Of a DNA stretch of 64,000 nt, positions 23,859 through 34,365 are shown piece by piece (the stretch's first letter is position 1; every line of letters begins with the position of its first letter). Below the pieces are notes generated by a model. It did not search any database. It worked only from the letters and a program-made list of their open reading frames with translations, and was not told the origin of the DNA. The stretch covers positions 558,001-622,000 of the forward strand of contig CANNAN010000002.1 of the NCBI GenBank assembly GCA_947502635.1. The letters are read 5' to 3'. Source of the stretch: an uncultured Flavobacteriaceae bacterium (GTDB lineage Bacteria; Bacteroidota; Bacteroidia; Flavobacteriales; Flavobacteriaceae). The position numbers and the translations under genes were made by a program.

Positions 23859-26711
23859 ATGCTTTTTAAAACCTACTTAGAATATACAGATGAAAAATCA
23901 TCTAAATTTTGGATGATTGAAGTTGATGGGGATAATTACACGGTTACCTATGGAAAACTAAATACCAAGGGGCAACAAATAACAAAAAGTGCTGATTCAA
24001 ATGAAAAAGCCTTGAAAGATGCCAAGAAGTTAATCGCTTCAAAAGTGAAAAAAGGCTATGTTGTAGTATCTTCAGAAGAACAAGCTGAGGAAGAAAAAGG
24101 GTGGTTTGAAAATTTAGAAGATACGGTTTACAACATTTATAAAAATGAGATTTTACGATATAAACAAAAAGACTATCGCTCGATTCGTCTGACCAGAAGA
24201 GGCCAATATGATCGATACGCTCTGGGATTGGAAACCAAAGAGAATGGTGATTATTGGGAAGGTATAGGTGCAGCTTACGATTACGAATATGAGGTCTTTG
24301 AATCTTTTTGCTGGGAAGCATTCGGAGAAAAAGGCATAAAAAACAATTGGCCTTCAGAAGACCATTATTTTGAATTAGATGCTTTTTTAACCTCGATCAT
24401 ACTAGGAAAGGTGTATTTTAAAATTAAACAAACACCCGAATTAGAAGATTATTTAAAAAATATCAATACGGTTAATATAGACTTTGATGATATGCATAAA
24501 CTACCGTTTTCTGAATATTTTCCTGATGAAACTACGCGTGCTGCCTTTGTTAAAAAAATTGCTGCACAAGAGTCAAACCAACAATTAATCTCCGATTTAT
24601 GGGCAGACAAAGTAGATGGTGTTGGAATCGATTTTTTAACGCAATTACAAATTCCGTTGCCCCAAAAAAAAGCGGACTCAACAATTGAGCAGTTTAAATC
24701 TATTTTAGAGACTTCTAATGATTTATGGGAAGAAGACAAAACTAAAAAGGCGATTAAATTATTAGAACCTGCCCTACACGATTTTGTTGCAAAGAATAAT
24801 ACCAGTCAAAAAAGCTTAATAGATGATGCTAGTGGTTCCCTAGCGAGTTATTTCAAAGAACTTAAACAAATTCCCGAAGCTGTAAAAGCTTATCAAATAG
24901 GAATAGCTCACCTTCCTAATGGTTACACAGCTCTGAATTTATTATCGCTTCTTAAAAAATCTGCTTTTGATAATGAACTGATGTTTTCTACAGCAGAAAC
25001 CTTGGTAAAAAAAGGACAATTCAATGATAAAGAATACAGGTTTTATGCCTATTATTATTTAGGATATGCCTGTGTTGTAACAGAAAGAGAAGAGGAAGCA
25101 AAAAAGACTTTTCAAACGATTAAGGCTTCTATTGATTCGTCAAAAGATTTAAATAAGATAGAAGAAATTATAAAAGATTTATCCGCACTTATTGAATCGA
25201 AAATTCAAGGATTCAAAATAGCAAAGGATATTCTTCCTCTTTTTAAAGGTGAGATACAAGAAACAGACGAAAAACAGGCAGGTAAACTTATAGAATGGTG
25301 GGCTTCTGTGCCTTCTAATGCAAAGCGTACAGCTATGAAATATGCTAAAGTGAAAGGTGATACCGACCAATTAGCACCTTCTGCCTTATTACGGGTTTCA
25401 CGTATGAACTTCCTTCCTTTAATGGAACATGAGCTGGAAGATATCTCTTTTTTGGTAGGCTTTACTCATTTAGAAACGCTTTATATTAATAGGAATCAGA
25501 TAGTCGATATAGGTGTCCTCTCCAAATGTTTTTCTCTTAAAGAATTACACCTTTCTAATAACCCAATTACTTCAATTGCTTCTTTAAAAAACCTTTATAG
25601 GCTTGAAAAATTAGAGGCAGGTAGGTGTGAAATAGACAATATTTCTGTGTTGAGTAATTTGAAACGACTAGAGGTGTTAGAGTTAAATGATAATAAAATT
25701 TCTGATATTGAGTCACTTAATGGCTTACATACACTTAAGGAGTTAAAGCTGTCTGATAATACTATTTCAGATGTTTCTGTAATTGGAACATGTGCAGGCC
25801 TAAGAGAATTAGACTTGGAAGACAACCCGATTGAAAAAGGTATGGAAGATATTATAAAGCTACCTGTTTTACAGGAAATTAAACTGGACTACGACCTAAG
25901 TGAGGCGTACTTATCGGATTTCCCTTATTTGATGAAGGATTGGGGGCATTGGGATGAATATGCTTCAGATGAAGAAAAGAAGGAACTAAAGACTTGGTTA
26001 AAGGATGTTAAAGCACATCCAAAATTCAAGGACATATGGTGGGAAGGAGAAGAACCTGATGTTGAAGAATTGGCTGAGTTCGTTTATACTGAAGATCATA
26101 TTAGTCTTAAAAATAAAAAAATAGACGATTTACCTCTATTACATATCTTTAAAAGGTGTCATTATTTAAATATTGAAAACACTAAAATTTCAAGTTTAGA
26201 AGGCATTGAAAATCTTTCTTTATTGGAGTATCTTATAGTAAGTAATAACGATATTTATAATATTTCTATAGTTGAGAATTTCGAGTATCTTAAAACTTTA
26301 AGAGCTTCGAATTGTGGATTAAGTAATTTGCGTAAATTAGAAAATTGCCTTAATCTAAAAAACTTACATATTAGTGATAATAACTTAAAAGATTTATTTC
26401 CTTTAGGTAAATTAGAAAACCTTGTTAACTTTTGCGCTTCTAAAAATAAATTAAGAGATATCAAGCCTTTAGCGAATCATAAAAAATTGTCGCAAGTAAC
26501 TATTGAAAATAATGAAGAGGCATTAGATCTTTCCCCGCTGGCATCATGTAGAGAACTTAGTATTATTAAATGTTCTAGTCCAAGAGGCGTAACAGGTTTA
26601 GCGGCACTTGCTAAGCTTCCTTTGCTTAGAGAAATAGAAACAAAAGGTACGGCTAGTAAAATTCAAATGGATATGTTAAAAGAAAAGAATCCAAGTTTAT
26701 TAATTAGTTGA
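23859..26711 (+). CDS. WGR domain protein with leucine-rich repeats
   Basis: 950 residues, no signal peptide. Residues 1 to about 72 are a WGR domain (KSSKFWMIEVDGDNYTVTYGK, LNTKGQQITKSADSNEKAL). A long middle part (about 80-520) is helical, with TPR-like stretches around 280-420. Two leucine-rich-repeat blocks follow: about 530-680 (HLETLYINRNQI, LKELHLSNNPI, LEVLELNDNKI) and about 750-940, separated by an acidic Trp-rich linker (YLMKDWGHWDEYASDEEKKEL). WGR domains are known from PARPs and MolR-like proteins and bind nucleic acid or partners; LRRs bind proteins. The function is unknown. It has no close operon partners. Confidence 0.8.
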   Translation: MLFKTYLEYTDEKSSKFWMIEVDGDNYTVTYGKLNTKGQQITKSADSNEKALKDAKKLIASKVKKGYVVVSSEEQAEEEKGWFENLEDTVYNIYKNEILRYKQKDYRSIRLTRRGQYDRYALGLETKENGDYWEGIGAAYDYEYEVFESFCWEAFGEKGIKNNWPSEDHYFELDAFLTSIILGKVYFKIKQTPELEDYLKNINTVNIDFDDMHKLPFSEYFPDETTRAAFVKKIAAQESNQQLISDLWADKVDGVGIDFLTQLQIPLPQKKADSTIEQFKSILETSNDLWEEDKTKKAIKLLEPALHDFVAKNNTSQKSLIDDASGSLASYFKELKQIPEAVKAYQIGIAHLPNGYTALNLLSLLKKSAFDNELMFSTAETLVKKGQFNDKEYRFYAYYYLGYACVVTEREEEAKKTFQTIKASIDSSKDLNKIEEIIKDLSALIESKIQGFKIAKDILPLFKGEIQETDEKQAGKLIEWWASVPSNAKRTAMKYAKVKGDTDQLAPSALLRVSRMNFLPLMEHELEDISFLVGFTHLETLYINRNQIVDIGVLSKCFSLKELHLSNNPITSIASLKNLYRLEKLEAGRCEIDNISVLSNLKRLEVLELNDNKISDIESLNGLHTLKELKLSDNTISDVSVIGTCAGLRELDLEDNPIEKGMEDIIKLPVLQEIKLDYDLSEAYLSDFPYLMKDWGHWDEYASDEEKKELKTWLKDVKAHPKFKDIWWEGEEPDVEELAEFVYTEDHISLKNKKIDDLPLLHIFKRCHYLNIENTKISSLEGIENLSLLEYLIVSNNDIYNISIVENFEYLKTLRASNCGLSNLRKLENCLNLKNLHISDNNLKDLFPLGKLENLVNFCASKNKLRDIKPLANHKKLSQVTIENNEEALDLSPLASCRELSIIKCSSPRGVTGLAALAKLPLLREIETKGTASKIQMDMLKEKNPSLLIS

Positions 26712-26854
26712 GTCGTTTTTTCTAGTGATTAGCAACTTCTTTTGTTTTACATACTTTTGAGTAAGAATAAGTCTTGTGATTGTAATGTTTTAGGTTTAGA
26801 AATATTTATTATTTTTTATAGAAAAGATACTTCATGAGAAAATTAGGTGTAACA

Positions 26855-26889
26855 AAAAAGCCCTGTGATTAAAAATCGCAGGGCTTTCA
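26855..26889 (-). terminator. Terminator after metK
   Basis: AAAGCCCTGTGATT pairs with AATCGCAGGGCTTT (one G-U) over a short A-rich loop. On the minus strand it runs into TTTTTTG. It lies 22 bp past the metK stop. Confidence 0.85.
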
Positions 26890-26910
26890 TTATTATATAA
26901 GAATTCAGGA

Positions 26911-28164
26911 CTATAGTCCAAATACTTCTTTTACTTTGTCAACATAATCTAACTTCTCCCAGGTAAATAATTCTACATCAAGTGTTACAGTTTCTCCATT
27001 AGGCTGTTTGAATGTTTTAGTAACAGTTTCGTTGTTCCGTCCCATATGTCCGTAAGCTGCTGTTTCGCTATACATTGGAGAACGTAATTTTAAGCGTTCT
27101 TCAATAGCAAATGGGCGCATATCAAAAATTTTAGAAACTTTTTCAGCAATTTCGCCATCAGTCATATTAAAAGAACACGTACCATAAGTATCAACAAAAA
27201 TTCCCATAGGTTCTACAACACCAATAGCATAACTTACTTGTACTAAAACCTCATCGGCAACACCTGCAGCAACTAGGTTTTTTGCTATATGACGTGTTGC
27301 ATAAGCAGCACTTCTATCTACTTTACTAGGGTCTTTTCCAGAAAATGCACCACCACCATGAGCACCTTTTCCGCCATAAGTATCAACAATGATTTTTCTT
27401 CCAGTTAATCCAGTGTCTCCATGAGGACCTCCAATAACAAATTTTCCTGTTGGGTTTATGTGGTATTTAATGTCATCATTAAACAAAACCTGAATTTGCT
27501 CAGGTAGTTTGGCAACAACTCGTGGAATTAAAATATCAACAATGTCTTTTCTTATTTTTGCAAGCATAGTGTCATCATCTCCAAAATCGTCATGCTGTGT
27601 AGATACTACAATGGCATCAATGCGTTGCGGGATATTGTCATCACTGTATTCTATAGTCACCTGACTTTTAGAATCAGGGCGTAAATAAGTAATGTCTTTA
27701 AGCTCTCTTCTTAATTCAGCAAGTTCTATTAGAATTCTATGGGACAGATCTAAAGCTAAAGGCATAAAGTTTTCAGTTTCATTAGTGGCATAACCAAACA
27801 TCATCCCTTGGTCGCCTGCACCTTGCTGTTCTTTACTCGCTCTGTCAACACCTCTATTAATATCGTCAGATTGTTCATGAATAGCAGAAAGTACGCCACA
27901 AGAATTGCCATCAAACATGTATTCTCCTTTGGTATACCCAATCTTATTTATAGTATCTCTAGCAATTTTTTGTACATCTAAATAGGTGTTAGATTTTACT
28001 TCGCCAGCAAGTACCACCTGCCCTGTTGTTACCAAAGTTTCACAGGCCACTTTCGAGTCTGCATCAAAAGCTAAAAAGTTATCAATGAGAGCATCACTAA
28101 TTTGGTCTGCTACTTTGTCTGGATGTCCTTCAGAAACACTTTCCGAAGTAAATAAATAAGCCAT
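26911..28164 (-). CDS. metK: S-adenosylmethionine synthetase
   Basis: 417 residues. Canonical motifs: [25 protein letters not shown] at the N-terminus, [12 protein letters not shown], the P-loop-like [21 protein letters not shown], and [20 protein letters not shown]. It makes S-adenosylmethionine from ATP and methionine in the cytosol. It is a single gene with its own terminator. A SAM-II-type riboswitch candidate lies in the leader (28212-28291), so feedback control by its own product is likely. Confidence 0.98.
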   Translation of the reverse strand: MAYLFTSESVSEGHPDKVADQISDALIDNFLAFDADSKVACETLVTTGQVVLAGEVKSNTYLDVQKIARDTINKIGYTKGEYMFDGNSCGVLSAIHEQSDDINRGVDRASKEQQGAGDQGMMFGYATNETENFMPLALDLSHRILIELAELRRELKDITYLRPDSKSQVTIEYSDDNIPQRIDAIVVSTQHDDFGDDDTMLAKIRKDIVDILIPRVVAKLPEQIQVLFNDDIKYHINPTGKFVIGGPHGDTGLTGRKIIVDTYGGKGAHGGGAFSGKDPSKVDRSAAYATRHIAKNLVAAGVADEVLVQVSYAIGVVEPMGIFVDTYGTCSFNMTDGEIAEKVSKIFDMRPFAIEERLKLRSPMYSETAAYGHMGRNNETVTKTFKQPNGETVTLDVELFTWEKLDYVDKVKEVFGL

Positions 28165-28211
28165 AAATTGTATTTTATATTTAGGATTTGACGATAGCGT
28201 CGAAGGAAGTT

Positions 28212-28291
28212 TACACTGCCTTTAGCATTTTTATTTATATTGAAACAAGTTCAGTATAAGGAGGTTGCAATCAGTCAAATCTTTCCTCTTG
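28212..28291 (-). promoter_or_regulatory. SAM-II-type riboswitch candidate before metK
   Basis: Read on the minus strand, the leader contains GAGG...GATTTGACTGATTGCAA...CCTC. GAGG and CCTC form stem P1 around a conserved-looking GATTTGA/ATTGCAA core. About 30 nt later it has ATGCTAAAGGCAGTG, where CAGT can pair back to ACTG in the core (pseudoknot). This order matches the SAM-II (metA) riboswitch as I remember it. The 3' end is about 48 nt from the ATG of metK. Confidence 0.72.
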
Positions 28292-28304
28292 TTATTTGTG
28301 TTGG

Positions 28305-28312
28305 CAAAAGTA
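28305..28312 (-). promoter_or_regulatory. Possible metK promoter -7 element
   Basis: TACTTTTG on the minus strand fits TAnnTTTG and lies about 15 bp upstream of the riboswitch candidate. No clear TTG -33 element is visible. Confidence 0.4.
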
Positions 28313-28402
28313 AAAAAATAAAAGGAAATGAGGATTTGTTTTCCTTTTTTTAAAAAATAAATTGGTTATTATGTTTTAATTATAAATATTTGTGATAGTC
28401 AA

Positions 28403-28465
28403 ATGAAAAAACAAATATTAAATATCGTTTCTATCATGGTCATTGTGATTATTTCACAGGGATAG
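28403..28465 (+). CDS. ilv operon leader peptide
   Basis: A 20-codon ORF, MKKQILNIVSIMVIVIISQG, ending in TAG at 28463-28465. Ten of the 20 residues are Ile, Val or Leu (six Ile, three Val, one Leu), the amino acids made by the operon that follows. It is followed by a strong terminator hairpin (28497-28526). The gap from the leader stop to ilvD is about 305 bp. Its composition and position fit a leader peptide for ribosome-mediated attenuation. Nothing else of coding size lies between metK and ilvD. Confidence 0.75.
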   Translation: MKKQILNIVSIMVIVIISQG

Positions 28466-28526
28466 GGAGGGTTATATATAAGTATTATAAATTTTGAAAG
28501 CCTTCCTTAAATCGGAAGGCTTTTTT
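28464..28526 (+). terminator. ilv attenuator: terminator with competing antiterminator arm
   Basis: The terminator stem is AAAGCCTTCC (28497-28506) with GGAAGGCTTT (28514-28523), loop TTAAATC, then a T tract to 28526. AGGGAGG (28464-28470), which begins in the leader stop codon, can pair with CCTTCCT (28501-28507) with one G-U. That pairing would break the terminator stem. Confidence 0.75.
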
Positions 28527-28770
28527 ATTGCATATTTTTTCAATTTTGGACATCATAAAAATAACAGTTTAAATAGTTGTTTTACAGGTGTTTATGTCAT
28601 TTTAAGTGGTTGTGGATTTAACCAGAAAAACTAAAGAATAATATAAATAAAAACCGAATAAATTAATTTCGAACATTATTTAATGCGGTTATAAGATTTT
28701 TAAAAGAATTCTTAAATCGTTAAAGTATTAAATTAAAAAAAGATAAAACGTAAAATTATCTGTAATAAAG

Positions 28771-30450
28771 ATGAAGGAACTTAACAAATACAGTAAAGCA
28801 GTAACTCAAGACTCAACACAACCAGCGGCACAAGCTATGTTATATGCCATTGGTTTCTCTGATGAAGATTTTTTTAAGCCCTTAGTAGGTATTGCTAGTA
28901 CAGGTTACGAAGGTAATCCTTGTAATATGCATTTAAATGATTTAGCAAAACTAGCTAAAGAAGGTACTAAGAATGAAGATCTAATTGGATTGATTTTTAA
29001 TACAATTGGGGTCAGTGATGGCATTTCTATGGGAACTCCTGGAATGCGTTACTCGTTACCTTCAAGAGATATTATTGCAGATTCTATGGAAACTGTGGTA
29101 CAAGGCATGAGCTATGATGGTTTAATTACTGTGGTAGGGTGTGATAAAAATATGCCGGGTGCTTTAATGGCGATGATCCGTTTAAATAGACCTTCAATTT
29201 TGATTTTTGGAGGAACTACAGATTCTGGTTGCCATAACGGTAAGAAATTAGATATTGTATCATCTTTTGAAGCTTGGGGAAGTAAAGTTGCTGGTACCAT
29301 GGGCGAAGAAGAGTATAGGAATGTGATAAAAAAATCAATTCCAGGTCAAGGTGCATGTGGCGGTATGTATACAGCTAATACTATGGCTTCTGCAATAGAA
29401 ACTTTAGGAATGGCATTACCTTATAATTCATCTAATCCTGCCAGCAGTGAGATTAAAAAACAGGAGTCTGTTAGAGCGGGTGAAGCGATGCGTTTATTAT
29501 TAGAAAAAGATATTAAGCCTTCAGATATTATTACAAGAAAATCTTTAGAAAATGCTATTAGAGTAGTTACTATTTTAGGAGGTTCTACAAATGCGGTATT
29601 GCACTTCTTGGCTATAGCCAGAGCTGCTCAAATAGATTTTACACTTAAAGATTTTCAAGCTATTAGTGATAGCACACCATTTATCGCCGATTTAAAGCCG
29701 AGTGGTAAATATTTAATGGAAGATCTTCATGCAGTAGGTGGTGTTCCTGCGGTATTAAAATATTTGTTGAAAAAAGGATTATTACATGGTGATTGTTTAA
29801 CTATAACAGGAAAAACATTAGCCGAAAACTTGTTAGATGTTGAAGATTTGGCAGAAGGACAGGATGTTATAAAACCTTTAGAAAAGCCCATTAAAGCGAC
29901 GGGACATTTACGTATGCTATTTGGAAATTTAGCGCAAGAAGGAAGTGTGGCTAAAATAACAGGAAAAGAGGGCTTGAATTTTGTTGGAAAAGCAAAAGTT
30001 TTTGACAGTGAATATGATGCTAATGATGGCATTCGTGATGGAAAAGTAGAGAAAGGTGATGTGGTCGTCATTCGTTATGAAGGGCCTAAAGGAGGTCCAG
30101 GGATGCCAGAAATGTTAAAGCCTACAGCAGCTATTATGGGTGCTGGATTAGGAAAAGAAGTTGCTTTAATTACAGATGGCCGTTTCTCAGGAGGGACACA
30201 TGGCTTTGTAGTAGGGCACATTACTCCTGAAGCACAAGAAGGTGGTACTATTGCTTTAGTGAAAGATGGTGATATGATTACCATTGACGCCGAAACTAAT
30301 AGTATTTCTTTAGAAGTTTCAGAGGAAGAATTACAACAGAGAAGACAAAATTGGACAGCTCCAAAATTAAAATTTGATAGAGGTGTTCTTTATAAATATG
30401 CAAGATCAGTATCATCTGCATCTAAAGGATGTGTTACTGATGAATTTTAA
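28771..30450 (+). CDS. ilvD: Dihydroxy-acid dehydratase
   Basis: 559 residues. Motifs for the Fe-S dehydratase are clear: [13 protein letters not shown] (cluster Cys), [19 protein letters not shown], and near the end [23 protein letters not shown]-type residues ([18 protein letters not shown]). It dehydrates 2,3-dihydroxy-isovalerate and -methylvalerate to the 2-keto acids of valine and isoleucine. It is first in the ilvD-B-N-C-A operon, with the leader peptide and attenuator upstream and ilvB 11 bp downstream. Confidence 0.97.
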   Translation: MKELNKYSKAVTQDSTQPAAQAMLYAIGFSDEDFFKPLVGIASTGYEGNPCNMHLNDLAKLAKEGTKNEDLIGLIFNTIGVSDGISMGTPGMRYSLPSRDIIADSMETVVQGMSYDGLITVVGCDKNMPGALMAMIRLNRPSILIFGGTTDSGCHNGKKLDIVSSFEAWGSKVAGTMGEEEYRNVIKKSIPGQGACGGMYTANTMASAIETLGMALPYNSSNPASSEIKKQESVRAGEAMRLLLEKDIKPSDIITRKSLENAIRVVTILGGSTNAVLHFLAIARAAQIDFTLKDFQAISDSTPFIADLKPSGKYLMEDLHAVGGVPAVLKYLLKKGLLHGDCLTITGKTLAENLLDVEDLAEGQDVIKPLEKPIKATGHLRMLFGNLAQEGSVAKITGKEGLNFVGKAKVFDSEYDANDGIRDGKVEKGDVVVIRYEGPKGGPGMPEMLKPTAAIMGAGLGKEVALITDGRFSGGTHGFVVGHITPEAQEGGTIALVKDGDMITIDAETNSISLEVSEEELQQRRQNWTAPKLKFDRGVLYKYARSVSSASKGCVTDEF

Positions 30451-30461
30451 TTTTTTTCGAT

Positions 30462-32198
30462 ATGAAAGAAACACAAACAATAGAAACAAGTAAAATTCAC
30501 ACTGCGAAAACAGAGCGCATTTGTGGTAGCGAAGCTATTATAAAATGTTTAATAGCTGAAGGTGTTGACATCCTTTATGGGTATCCTGGAGGGGCTATAA
30601 TGCCCGTTTATGACGAATTATATAAATACAGAGGTGAGATTCATCATGTATTAACACGTCATGAGCAAGGTGCAACTCATGCAGCTCAAGGGTTTGCAAG
30701 AATTTCAGGAAGAGTTGGTGTTGCTATGGCAACTTCAGGCCCTGGAGCCACTAATCTTATTACAGGAATAGCAGATGCTCAGATTGATTCTACACCATTA
30801 GTATGTATTACTGGGCAAGTACCATCTCATTTGTTAGGTACCGATGCTTTTCAAGAAACAGATATTATTGGTATTTCTACACCCGTTACTAAATGGAATC
30901 ATCAAGTAACAAAAGCTTCAGAAATTCCAGAAGTTTTAGCAAAAGCGTTTTATATCGCTAAAAGTGGTCGTCCAGGACCCGTATTAATTGATATTACAAA
31001 AGATGCTCAGTTTGGAGAACTTGATTTTAAATATGAAAAATGTACAGGTGTAAGAAGTTATATTCCAACGCCAACTACTAATTTAGAATCAGTAAAGGCT
31101 GCTGCCGATTTAATTAATGAGGCTAAAAAACCAATGATCGTTTGGGGGCAAGGTGTTATTTTAGGGAAAGCAGAAGAAGAACTAAAAACAGTTATTGAAA
31201 AAGCAGGTATTCCTGCAGCTTGGACTATCATGGGGGCTTCGGCCATACCCACATCACACCCTCTTAATATAGGTATGGTTGGGATGCATGGAAACTATGC
31301 ACCAAATAGATTAACAAACGAATGTGATGTGCTTATCGCAATCGGAATGCGTTTTGATGACCGTGTTACAGGTAGTTTAGATACGTATGCTAAACAAGCC
31401 AAGGTAATTCATTTTGAGATCGACCCATCTGAGGTTAATAAAAATGTACATGCAGATGTCGCGGTATTGGGTAACTCTAAAGATAGTTTAGCAGAGCTGT
31501 TACCATTATTGAAAGAAAATTCTCATAAAGTATGGCTTCAGGAATTTAAAGACCTGTATGCTATCGAATTTGAAAAAGTGATTAAAGATGACCTTCATCC
31601 AACCAAAGAAGGGTTAACCATGGGTGAAGTTTTAAAAGAAATAAATATACAAAGTGAAGGTAACGCTGCAATAGTATCAGATGTTGGTCAACACCAAATG
31701 ATTGCTTGTCGTTATTCAGAATTTAATAAAACAAAAAGTAATATCACTTCGGGTGGTTTAGGAACTATGGGATTTGCATTGCCTGCTGCTATTGGTGCTA
31801 AAATGGCAGAGCCAGGACGTGAAGTCGTAGCCATAATTGGTGATGGAGGTTTCCAAATGAATATTCAGGAATTAGGAACTATATTTCAACAAAAAGTACC
31901 TGTAAAAATTGTGGTACTTAATAATGAGTTTTTAGGAATGGTTCGACAGTGGCAACAATTGTTTTTCGATAAGCGTTATGCATCTACAGAAATGACAAAT
32001 CCTGATTTTGTGACCATTGCTAAAGGGTATCATATAGAAGCAAAACGTGTTACAAAAAGAGAAGAATTGGCAGATGCCATTAAAGAGATGATAGCGTCTA
32101 AAGAGTCTTATTTCTTAGAGGTTTGTGTAGAAAAAGAAGGTAATGTTTTTCCAATGATACCTTCTGGAGCATCCGTTTCAGATATTAGATTAAGTTAG
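30462..32198 (+). CDS. ilvB: Acetolactate synthase, large subunit
   Basis: 578 residues. ThDP-enzyme blocks: an N-terminal domain with GYPGGAIMPVYDEL and TRHEQGATHAAQGFAR (catalytic Glu), a central domain with TGQVPSHLLGTDAFQE, and a C-terminal ThDP-binding GDGGFQMNIQELGTI followed by NNEFLGMVRQWQ. It condenses two pyruvates to acetolactate or pyruvate with 2-ketobutyrate. It follows ilvD by 11 bp; the small subunit ilvN follows after a 130-bp spacer. Confidence 0.97.
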   Translation: MKETQTIETSKIHTAKTERICGSEAIIKCLIAEGVDILYGYPGGAIMPVYDELYKYRGEIHHVLTRHEQGATHAAQGFARISGRVGVAMATSGPGATNLITGIADAQIDSTPLVCITGQVPSHLLGTDAFQETDIIGISTPVTKWNHQVTKASEIPEVLAKAFYIAKSGRPGPVLIDITKDAQFGELDFKYEKCTGVRSYIPTPTTNLESVKAAADLINEAKKPMIVWGQGVILGKAEEELKTVIEKAGIPAAWTIMGASAIPTSHPLNIGMVGMHGNYAPNRLTNECDVLIAIGMRFDDRVTGSLDTYAKQAKVIHFEIDPSEVNKNVHADVAVLGNSKDSLAELLPLLKENSHKVWLQEFKDLYAIEFEKVIKDDLHPTKEGLTMGEVLKEINIQSEGNAAIVSDVGQHQMIACRYSEFNKTKSNITSGGLGTMGFALPAAIGAKMAEPGREVVAIIGDGGFQMNIQELGTIFQQKVPVKIVVLNNEFLGMVRQWQQLFFDKRYASTEMTNPDFVTIAKGYHIEAKRVTKREELADAIKEMIASKESYFLEVCVEKEGNVFPMIPSGASVSDIRLS

Positions 32199-32327
32199 TT
32201 GATTAAATAAGAACAAAGAATTATAGAACAAAGAATGAAGATGGATCTGAAGAGATCTGGTTATATTTTAACAGAAGCAGTTTAGCTATCTTTTCTCTTG
32301 CATCTTTTTTCTATTATCTTTTATAAA

Positions 32328-32861
32328 ATGAACGAAGAAATAAAAACATTAACGATCTCAATTTATACCGAGAATAATATCGGTTTGCTGAATCGTATCT
32401 CAGCAATTTTTCAGAGAAGACATATCAATATTGAAAGTTTAACAACCTCTCAATCGGAAATTGAAGGCGTAAATAGATTTGTGGTCGTTGTAAATATCAC
32501 AGAAACTCAAGCTAAAAAGATTGTAGGACAATTTCAAAAACAAATTGAGGTGATTCGTGTCTATTATCATACCGATGAAGAAACTATTTATCAAGAATCT
32601 GGTATGTTTAAAATAAAATCTGATCTATTATTTAATGAGCCTCAAATTCAGAATATAATTAAAGAAAGCAATGCTAGAATAGTCACAGTAAATAAAGAAT
32701 TCTTTGTTTTAGAAAAATCTGGTAGAAGAAATGAAATAGAATCACTTCGCAGAGATTTAAACACTTACGGGATCATGCAATTTGTGAGATCTGGTCGTAT
32801 TGCAGTCACTAAAGAAGAAATGAAAATAACAGAAATGCTTTTAGCATTCAATAATCAATAA
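32328..32861 (+). CDS. ilvN: Acetolactate synthase, small (regulatory) subunit
   Basis: 177 residues from the ATG at 32328 ([20 protein letters not shown]). An in-frame upstream ATG at 32298 would add MHLFSIIFYK, which is not part of the ACT family start. The N-terminal ACT domain has [21 protein letters not shown], as in IlvN/IlvH. It mediates valine feedback on the large subunit. The C-terminal half is the usual second ACT-like domain. It lies between ilvB and ilvC, 16 bp before the latter. Confidence 0.93.
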   Translation: MNEEIKTLTISIYTENNIGLLNRISAIFQRRHINIESLTTSQSEIEGVNRFVVVVNITETQAKKIVGQFQKQIEVIRVYYHTDEETIYQESGMFKIKSDLLFNEPQIQNIIKESNARIVTVNKEFFVLEKSGRRNEIESLRRDLNTYGIMQFVRSGRIAVTKEEMKITEMLLAFNNQ

Positions 32862-32877
32862 CAACAATAAAATTAAA

Positions 32878-34353
32878 ATGGGAAATTATTTTAACACACT
32901 TTCATTAAGAGATAAATTAGATCAATTGTCAAAGTGTAGATTTATGGATGCTTCAGAGTTTTCAGATGGAGTAAACGCTTTAAAAGGTAAAAAAATAGTC
33001 ATTGTAGGATGTGGGGCTCAAGGTCTTAATCAAGGTTTGAATATGAGAGATTCTGGATTGGATATTTCTTATACTTTACGTGATGCTGCTATCTCTGAAA
33101 AACGTGCCTCTTTTGTTAATGCAACAGACAATGGATTTACAGTTGGTACTTATCAGGAATTAATTCCAACAGCAGATTTAGTGTTAAACTTAACTCCAGA
33201 TAAACAACACACAAGTGTTGTAAAAGCAGTAATGCCTTTAATGAAACAAGGAGCTACATTATCTTATTCTCACGGTTTTAATATTGTTGAAGAAGGGATG
33301 CAAATCCGTAAAGACCTTACAGTTATTATGGTTGCTCCAAAATGTCCTGGATCTGAAGTAAGAGAGGAGTATAAACGTGGTTTTGGTGTGCCAACACTTA
33401 TTGCTGTGCATCCAGAAAATGATCCAGAAGGAAAAGGTTGGGCACAAGCAAAAGCATATGCAGCAGGAACCGGAGGAGATAGAGCAGGTGTTTTAGCTTC
33501 ATCTTTTGTTGCTGAAGTAAAAAGTGATTTAATGGGAGAGCAAACCATTCTTTGTGGATTGTTACAAACTGGTTCTATCCTTTGTTTTGATAAAATGATT
33601 GAAAAAGGTATCGATGCAGGTTATGCTTCTAAACTTATTCAATACGGTTGGGAAACTATTACAGAAGGGCTTAAATATGGTGGTATCACCAATATGATGG
33701 ATCGTTTGTCAAACCCAGCAAAAATTAAAGCTTTTGAATTATCAGAAGAATTAAAAGATATCATGCGTCCATTATTTCAAAAACATATGGATGATATTAT
33801 GCTTGGAAACTTTTCTAAAGGTATGATGGAAGATTGGGCTAATGATGATAAAAATTTATTAGGTTGGAGAGCTGCTACTGGAGAAACAGCTTTTGAAAAA
33901 ACACCAGCAGGTGATGTTGAAATTTCTGAACAGGAATTTTATGATAATGGTGTATTAATGGTTGCTATGGTAAGAGCTGGCGTAGAATTAGCATTTGAAG
34001 CTATGACAGATTCAGGAATTATAGATGCTTCTGCTTATTATGAGTCTTTACACGAGACACCGCTAATTGCAAACACGATTGCAAGAAGAAAATTATATGA
34101 AATGAATAGCGTGATATCTGATACTGCTGAGTACGGATGTTATTTATTCGATCATGCTTGTAAACCTTTATTAGCAGATTTCATGAAAACTATCGATACT
34201 GATGTTATAGGAAAAGCTTATGCTAAAGATAATGGAGCAGGAGTTGATAACGCTAAGTTAATTGAAGTAAATAAAGCTTTAAGGGCGCATCCGGTTGAAA
34301 AAGTTGGTGAGTTTTTAAGAGCATCTATGACGGCTATGAAGCCTATAGTTTAA
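32878..34353 (+). CDS. ilvC: Ketol-acid reductoisomerase (class II, long form)
   Basis: 491 residues, the long E. coli-type form with a duplicated C-terminal domain. The Rossmann motif [20 protein letters not shown] is followed by TLR. The KARI domain contains [19 protein letters not shown] and [24 protein letters not shown] (metal-binding Asp and Glu). It converts acetolactate and acetohydroxybutyrate with NADPH and Mg. It follows ilvN by 16 bp and precedes ilvA by 12 bp. Confidence 0.97.
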   Translation: MGNYFNTLSLRDKLDQLSKCRFMDASEFSDGVNALKGKKIVIVGCGAQGLNQGLNMRDSGLDISYTLRDAAISEKRASFVNATDNGFTVGTYQELIPTADLVLNLTPDKQHTSVVKAVMPLMKQGATLSYSHGFNIVEEGMQIRKDLTVIMVAPKCPGSEVREEYKRGFGVPTLIAVHPENDPEGKGWAQAKAYAAGTGGDRAGVLASSFVAEVKSDLMGEQTILCGLLQTGSILCFDKMIEKGIDAGYASKLIQYGWETITEGLKYGGITNMMDRLSNPAKIKAFELSEELKDIMRPLFQKHMDDIMLGNFSKGMMEDWANDDKNLLGWRAATGETAFEKTPAGDVEISEQEFYDNGVLMVAMVRAGVELAFEAMTDSGIIDASAYYESLHETPLIANTIARRKLYEMNSVISDTAEYGCYLFDHACKPLLADFMKTIDTDVIGKAYAKDNGAGVDNAKLIEVNKALRAHPVEKVGEFLRASMTAMKPIV

Positions 34354-34365
34354 AACAAGATTAAT

